A DNA stretch of 64,000 bases from the IMG/VR virus record IMGVR_UViG_3300042881_003883, positions 19,930 through 83,929 of that record; one strand, given 5' to 3'. Each line of letters begins with the position of its first letter. Position 1 is the stretch's first letter. Origin of the DNA: a virus. Shown one piece after another: positions 60,207 to 64,000 of the stretch. The position numbers and the translations under genes were made by a program. Below the pieces are notes generated by a model. That model did no database searches and was not told the origin of the DNA. It worked only from the letters and a program-made list of their open reading frames with translations.

Positions 60207-62723
60207 TTGTATTCAAACATATATTATCAAAGAGAAAAGAACTTAGTCCATTTGTGGGATGATACTCAAGGGTATAGGAGTTTTCCATATACCCGATATG
60301 CTTATGAAAAAGCAGTAAATGGTGAGTACACCACTCTATATGGAGATAAGGTGACTAAGATTTATAAATTCAAAGGAGATGACCCTACACTATTTGAATC
60401 AGATGTACCTGAAACTACGAGAGTTTTAGTAGATATGTACACCAATTCGGATATTCCATCTGAAGGACACGTTACACTTACATATGATATTGAGTGTGAG
60501 ATGGAGAGTGGATTACCTGACCCAGAAAAAGCAGAGAATGAATTAACATCAATTGCACTGCATGATTCTGCTACTAACCAATATTGGGTATTAGTAATGG
60601 ATAAAAAAGGTCAAATGGTAGAGCGTAAAACTGATAAAGCTATCGTTATTCCGTTTACACATGAAGAAGATATGTTAATGAAATATTTGGAATTGTATGA
60701 GTATATAAATCCATCTATTGTAACTGGTTGGAATATTGATTATTTCGATACACCAATGTTATATAATCGTATCAAACGTTTATTGGGTGAAAGACATGCA
60801 AATAGATTATCACCAATTGGACAGTGTTTTTGGTCACCATATCGTAAAAGGTATTTTATGGCAGGTGTATCTTATTTGGATTACCTTTCACTTTATAAAA
60901 ACTTCACATATTCAGAATTAGATTCATATAGATTAGATACCATTGCTCAAAGAGAATTGGGTAGGGGTAAGATTGAATATGAAGGAAACTTAGATATCTT
61001 ATTCAGAGATGATATTGAAAAGTTTATTGAGTATAACTTAGTCGATGTTGAGTTAGTTGTTGATTTTGATAAGAAACTACAATTCATAGATACCGCTAGA
61101 GGTATCTGCCACGCAGGACACGTTCCATATGAAGATTTCGTATATTCATCAAAGTATTTGGAAGGAGCATTATTATGTTATCTTAAAAGAAAGAACATTG
61201 TAGCACCTAACAAACCTGCTGATAGAAGAGAGAGAATGGAAGCTCTTAAGGAAAATAATGAAGAGAAATTCATTGGAGCATATGTTAAAGCACCTATTGT
61301 TGGAAAATATGATTGGATTTATGATTTGGATTTAACTTCCCTATATCCATCAATCATTATGAGTATCAATATCTCACCAGAAACCAAAGTTGGTAAGTTG
61401 GAAGATTGGGATGCACAAAAATACTTAAAAGGTGAAGTTAATGAGTATAAAGTTGGTGATAATTACATAACAAAAGAAAATCTAAAAATTCTATTAGAGA
61501 AAAGTAAATATTCCGTAGCATCAAATGGTGTTATGTATAGAACGGATACACCGGGTTGTATTCCTGATATATTGGACTTATGGTTCTCTCAAAGGGTTGA
61601 ATTTAGAAAATTAGAAAAAAAATATGGTGATGAGGGAGATAAAGAAAAGTACGCATTCTATAAAAAACGCCAGCTGGTTCAGAAAATTTTACTTAACTCT
61701 TTATATGGGGTGCTTGGTCTTCCTGCCTTTAGGTTCTATGATGTTGATAATGCTACCGCTGTTACCACTACGGGACAGACAGTTATTAAAAGCACAGCTG
61801 ATATGGCTAACATCAAATACAATAAGGAGCTTGGCACTCCTGATGCTGACAGTAATATATATATTGATACTGATTCGGTATTTTTCTCCGCAGTTCCTCT
61901 TTTAGACCATCGAATTCCAAATTGGAAAAATGATGAGCAGGATGTAATTGCTGGTTATGTAAATGATATAGCTGGTGAGATGCAGAATTACCTAAATGAC
62001 TTCTATGATATCTTAGGTAAAAGGGTATTCAACATTGATAAGCATAGATTTGAAATTAAAAAGGAATTCGTATCAAAAGCTGGTATTTGGATTGCTAAAA
62101 AGAGATACGCACAATGGATTATTTCCGATAATGGTGTACCTTGTGATAGATTGGATGTAAAGGGATTAGATGTGGTTAGGTCATCATACCCAGCGGCTTT
62201 CCGTAAGTTTATGGGAGAAATATTAATTGAAATTCTTAGAGGTGATACGGAAACCCAAATAACTGATAAAGTTTATAATTTCAAAAAAGAATTGGTTAAT
62301 ATGGATGTTGTTAAGATTGCTAAAGCCGGAGCAGTTAAAAACTTAACAAAGTACATGCCAAAGAAGAAACAACAAACGGCAATGTTTCAATTCCCATCAG
62401 GTTGCCCAGCACACGTTAAAGCATCTATTGCATATAATCAACTATTAATTCATTTTGGTTTAGAAAATCAATTTGCACCATTAAAAGATGGTGATAAAAT
62501 TAAATGGGTATATCTTAAACAAAACCCATTTGGATTAGATGCAGTTGGATTAAATGGTTATAGTGACCCAAAAGAAATTATGGACTTAGTAACTACCTAC
62601 ATTGATTATGATAAAATCTTTGAAAGGGAACTCCTTAAGAAATTGGAAGATTTCTATGGAGCATTAAATTGGGGAGAGGTTTTATCCTCAACCAAAACAG
62701 CAGAAAAGTTTTTTGCATTTTAA
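60207..62723 (+). CDS. gp43: Replicative DNA polymerase, family B (T4 gp43-like)
   Basis: 838 residues, near T4 gp43 (898). An exonuclease site DIECE (Asp/Glu) is in the N-terminal half, with later GWNIDYFDTPML and YNLVDVELV. Polymerase motifs are DLTSLYPSII (motif A), KILLNSLYG (motif B) and YIDTDS (motif C). Proofreading and polymerase sites are both intact. The start is TTG: no ATG lies in frame near the promoter, and YSNIYYQREKNLVHLWD is the expected N-terminus. It works with the clamp at 62788. A clamp loader is not in the window. Confidence 0.93.
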   Translation: MYSNIYYQREKNLVHLWDDTQGYRSFPYTRYAYEKAVNGEYTTLYGDKVTKIYKFKGDDPTLFESDVPETTRVLVDMYTNSDIPSEGHVTLTYDIECEMESGLPDPEKAENELTSIALHDSATNQYWVLVMDKKGQMVERKTDKAIVIPFTHEEDMLMKYLELYEYINPSIVTGWNIDYFDTPMLYNRIKRLLGERHANRLSPIGQCFWSPYRKRYFMAGVSYLDYLSLYKNFTYSELDSYRLDTIAQRELGRGKIEYEGNLDILFRDDIEKFIEYNLVDVELVVDFDKKLQFIDTARGICHAGHVPYEDFVYSSKYLEGALLCYLKRKNIVAPNKPADRRERMEALKENNEEKFIGAYVKAPIVGKYDWIYDLDLTSLYPSIIMSINISPETKVGKLEDWDAQKYLKGEVNEYKVGDNYITKENLKILLEKSKYSVASNGVMYRTDTPGCIPDILDLWFSQRVEFRKLEKKYGDEGDKEKYAFYKKRQLVQKILLNSLYGVLGLPAFRFYDVDNATAVTTTGQTVIKSTADMANIKYNKELGTPDADSNIYIDTDSVFFSAVPLLDHRIPNWKNDEQDVIAGYVNDIAGEMQNYLNDFYDILGKRVFNIDKHRFEIKKEFVSKAGIWIAKKRYAQWIISDNGVPCDRLDVKGLDVVRSSYPAAFRKFMGEILIEILRGDTETQITDKVYNFKKELVNMDVVKIAKAGAVKNLTKYMPKKKQQTAMFQFPSGCPAHVKASIAYNQLLIHFGLENQFAPLKDGDKIKWVYLKQNPFGLDAVGLNGYSDPKEIMDLVTTYIDYDKIFERELLKKLEDFYGALNWGEVLSSTKTAEKFFAF

Positions 62724-62755
62724 TTTGGAAATGTGGAAAATAATTCGTATATTTG
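62724..62755 (+). promoter_or_regulatory. Host-type promoter of the clamp gene
   Basis: TTTG, 20 bp, TATATTTG (62748-62755), 32 bases before the ATG at 62788. Confidence 0.78.
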
Positions 62756-62787
62756 TATAACAAAAAAGTAAAACTTAAAATTAAATT

Positions 62788-63483
62788 ATGGAAAAATTAA
62801 AATTAGATGGCTTCATCAATCGTTACAACCTTGGTGGTGAAGTAGAATCAGTAATGTTAAAATCAGATGATACAAGCGTATCAGTTAGAATGATTTCAGA
62901 TGACAAAACCTTATTAGGTGATGTAAGTGTAGTAGAATCGGAATTCCCAAATGGTGAGTTCGGTATTTACACCACATCTCAATTAAGAGGTTTGTTAAGT
63001 GTATTAGATAATGGTATCACTGTTGAGGAAGTTACTGGGGCATTGAAGTTCTCTGATAAAGGAACAAAAGTTCAGTATATGTTGGCAGCACCATCAGTTA
63101 TCCCATCGGTACCTGACTTGAAAGCACTTCCACCATTCAATGTAAATATTACATTAGATAATGAGTTTATTAATAAATTCATCAAATCTAAAGGAGCATT
63201 AGCTGACGCTGATACATTTACATTCACTTGTAAAGATGGTAAAGGTGAAATTATCTTAGGATACTCATCAATAAACTCTAACCGAATCTCAATTGGTGTA
63301 GATTGTAAATGTGAAGGTAATGTGGATGCAATTGCATTCTCAGCAAAATACCTAAAAGCTATCTTAATGGCTAATAGAGGTTCAACAACCTCATCATTAC
63401 AAATCTCATCACAGGGATTGGCAACGTTATCATTTACCGATGGTGACTATGTATCAAATTATTACTTAGTAGAGATTAAATAA
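62788..63483 (+). CDS. gp45: Sliding clamp (T4 gp45-like)
   Basis: 231 residues, close to T4 gp45 (228). It follows the two-domain clamp pattern: FPNGEFGIYTTSQLRGLLSVLD, KVQYMLAAPSVIPSVPDLKALPP, then FNVNITLDNEFINKFIKSKGAL and ISSQGLATLSFTDGDYVSNYYLVEIK. It forms the ring that holds PolB on DNA. In T4 gp45 also activates late transcription through gp33 and gp55, so it may serve the TATTTATA promoters here (inference). It has its own host-type promoter. Confidence 0.9.
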   Translation: MEKLKLDGFINRYNLGGEVESVMLKSDDTSVSVRMISDDKTLLGDVSVVESEFPNGEFGIYTTSQLRGLLSVLDNGITVEEVTGALKFSDKGTKVQYMLAAPSVIPSVPDLKALPPFNVNITLDNEFINKFIKSKGALADADTFTFTCKDGKGEIILGYSSINSNRISIGVDCKCEGNVDAIAFSAKYLKAILMANRGSTTSSLQISSQGLATLSFTDGDYVSNYYLVEIK

Positions 63484-63503
63484 TAACAACTAAAAAGTAG
63501 CAT

Positions 63504-64000
63504 ATGAGCTTTTGGGATACCGAACCGCAAAAACCAATATTTGTATTTGAAGATGAGAAACAAAAACTCATCGAAAATATGAACTACCTTATGACAATGA
63601 GTGTAGAAGAACAAACCTTATACAAAAAATGGGTAGAGTTGCAGGAGGAATCTATGTTTAGGGATAAATCCCAAATGGCATCTCTATATGATACTCAATG
63701 GAAACCAACTGATATCAATAATAAGGAACTAACTATTAGAGAAATCGAAGAGTTAGACCCTTATGTTGAGATTGTTGAAGATGATGCAGTACAATCTACC
63801 AAATGGACTTATGTTCGTAAAATGATTCACACAATGAGTTGGACAGCAAATCCTGGTCGAAATGTGAAGATATTTATAAAAGATAGGAATAGTGGTAAAT
63901 TGTTAGGATTAGTTTCATTAGCATCCGATGTAACCGCAATGGGTGTTAGAGATAACTACATTGGTTGGACTAAGGAAGATAAATTTGCTAAAGGTAAACT
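63504..64000 (+). CDS. DUF4338 (DruA-like) protein, 3' end outside window
   Basis: At least 165 residues from the ATG at 63504, not ended at base 64000. A helical N-terminus (SVEEQTLYKKWVELQEESMFRD) precedes RKMIHTMSWTANPGRNVKIFI and KLLGLVSLASDVTAMGVRDNYIGWTKEDKF. The latter (L(L)G..S......RD..IGW) matches the start of the DUF4338 core found in Druantia DruA and in some T4-like phage proteins. The rest of the domain lies beyond the window. Whether it takes part in DNA transactions or defence cannot be told. Confidence 0.55.
   Translation, partial: MSFWDTEPQKPIFVFEDEKQKLIENMNYLMTMSVEEQTLYKKWVELQEESMFRDKSQMASLYDTQWKPTDINNKELTIREIEELDPYVEIVEDDAVQSTKWTYVRKMIHTMSWTANPGRNVKIFIKDRNSGKLLGLVSLASDVTAMGVRDNYIGWTKEDKFAKGK

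Noticed and set aside
1-64000. tRNA genes, insertion sequences, integrase or attachment sites
   Set aside because: I saw no cloverleaf with a TTCRA-type arm, no transposase or integrase motifs and no paired terminal repeats. A tRNAscan-SE run would settle the tRNA question.

Overview
This window is a stretch of a large, AT-rich, T4-related contractile-tailed phage (myovirus), probably from a host in the Bacteroidota (Flavobacteriia-like). The T4-type core is clear: tail sheath, tail tube, baseplate proteins, gp32-like SSB, UvsX, RNase H/FEN nuclease, gp41-type helicase, family-B DNA polymerase and sliding clamp. The host assignment rests on three things in the sequence. At least ten intergenic sites match the Bacteroidota promoter (TTTG, 19-20 bp, TAnnTTTG, almost always TATATTTG). 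One exported protein ends in what looks like a type IX secretion (Por) C-terminal sorting domain. Signal peptides end in YSQ, NAQ or FAQ, and most starts lack a Shine-Dalgarno sequence. All genes but one lie on the + strand.

Layout. 1-19.2 kb holds the adhesion module: a collagen-like GTS/GSS fibre cut by the left edge, a PKD plus leucine-rich-repeat protein, a tail-fibre-assembly chaperone, two small structural proteins and a 3,927-residue fibre ending in an S74 self-cleaving chaperone. 19.3-31.2 kb is tail and baseplate: sheath, tube, a gp26-like protein with a probable frameshifted extension, tape measure, tube-initiator-like protein, gp53-like LysM protein, hub, and one small protein. 31.2-36.4 kb is mixed: a GT2 glycosyltransferase, a compact family-A DNA polymerase-like protein, a large structural or nuclease-like protein, and an S-adenosylmethionine-decarboxylase-like protein. 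36.4-45.2 kb is a lysis and export island: GH19 endolysin, a minus-strand secreted HExxH protein, a T9SS-type protein with cohesin/dockerin-like modules, small membrane proteins, a CsgG-like protein, further secreted proteins, a lectin with nested domains, and an L,D-transpeptidase-like protein. 45.2-64 kb is replication, nucleotide metabolism and DNA modification: SSB, UvsX, FEN nuclease, helicase, Hc1-like protein, NrdB, SET protein, MazG, NrdA, thioredoxin, two Mom-like proteins, a DUF262-HNH protein, a GT-B glycosyltransferase, PolB, the clamp, and a DUF4338-like protein cut by the right edge.

Two promoter classes follow this division. The host-type promoter precedes the replication and accessory genes. 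A second motif, TATTTATA, 20-50 bp before the start codon, precedes virion and lysis genes and is probably the late promoter. The SSB gene has both. The parts that look least described are the export island, the Mom/DUF262-HNH/glycosyltransferase cluster, the coexistence of PolA-like and PolB polymerases, and the copper-site-like cupredoxin domain inside the collagen-like fibre. No tRNA, CRISPR array or insertion sequence was recognised, and no stretch over 300 bases lacks a gene.
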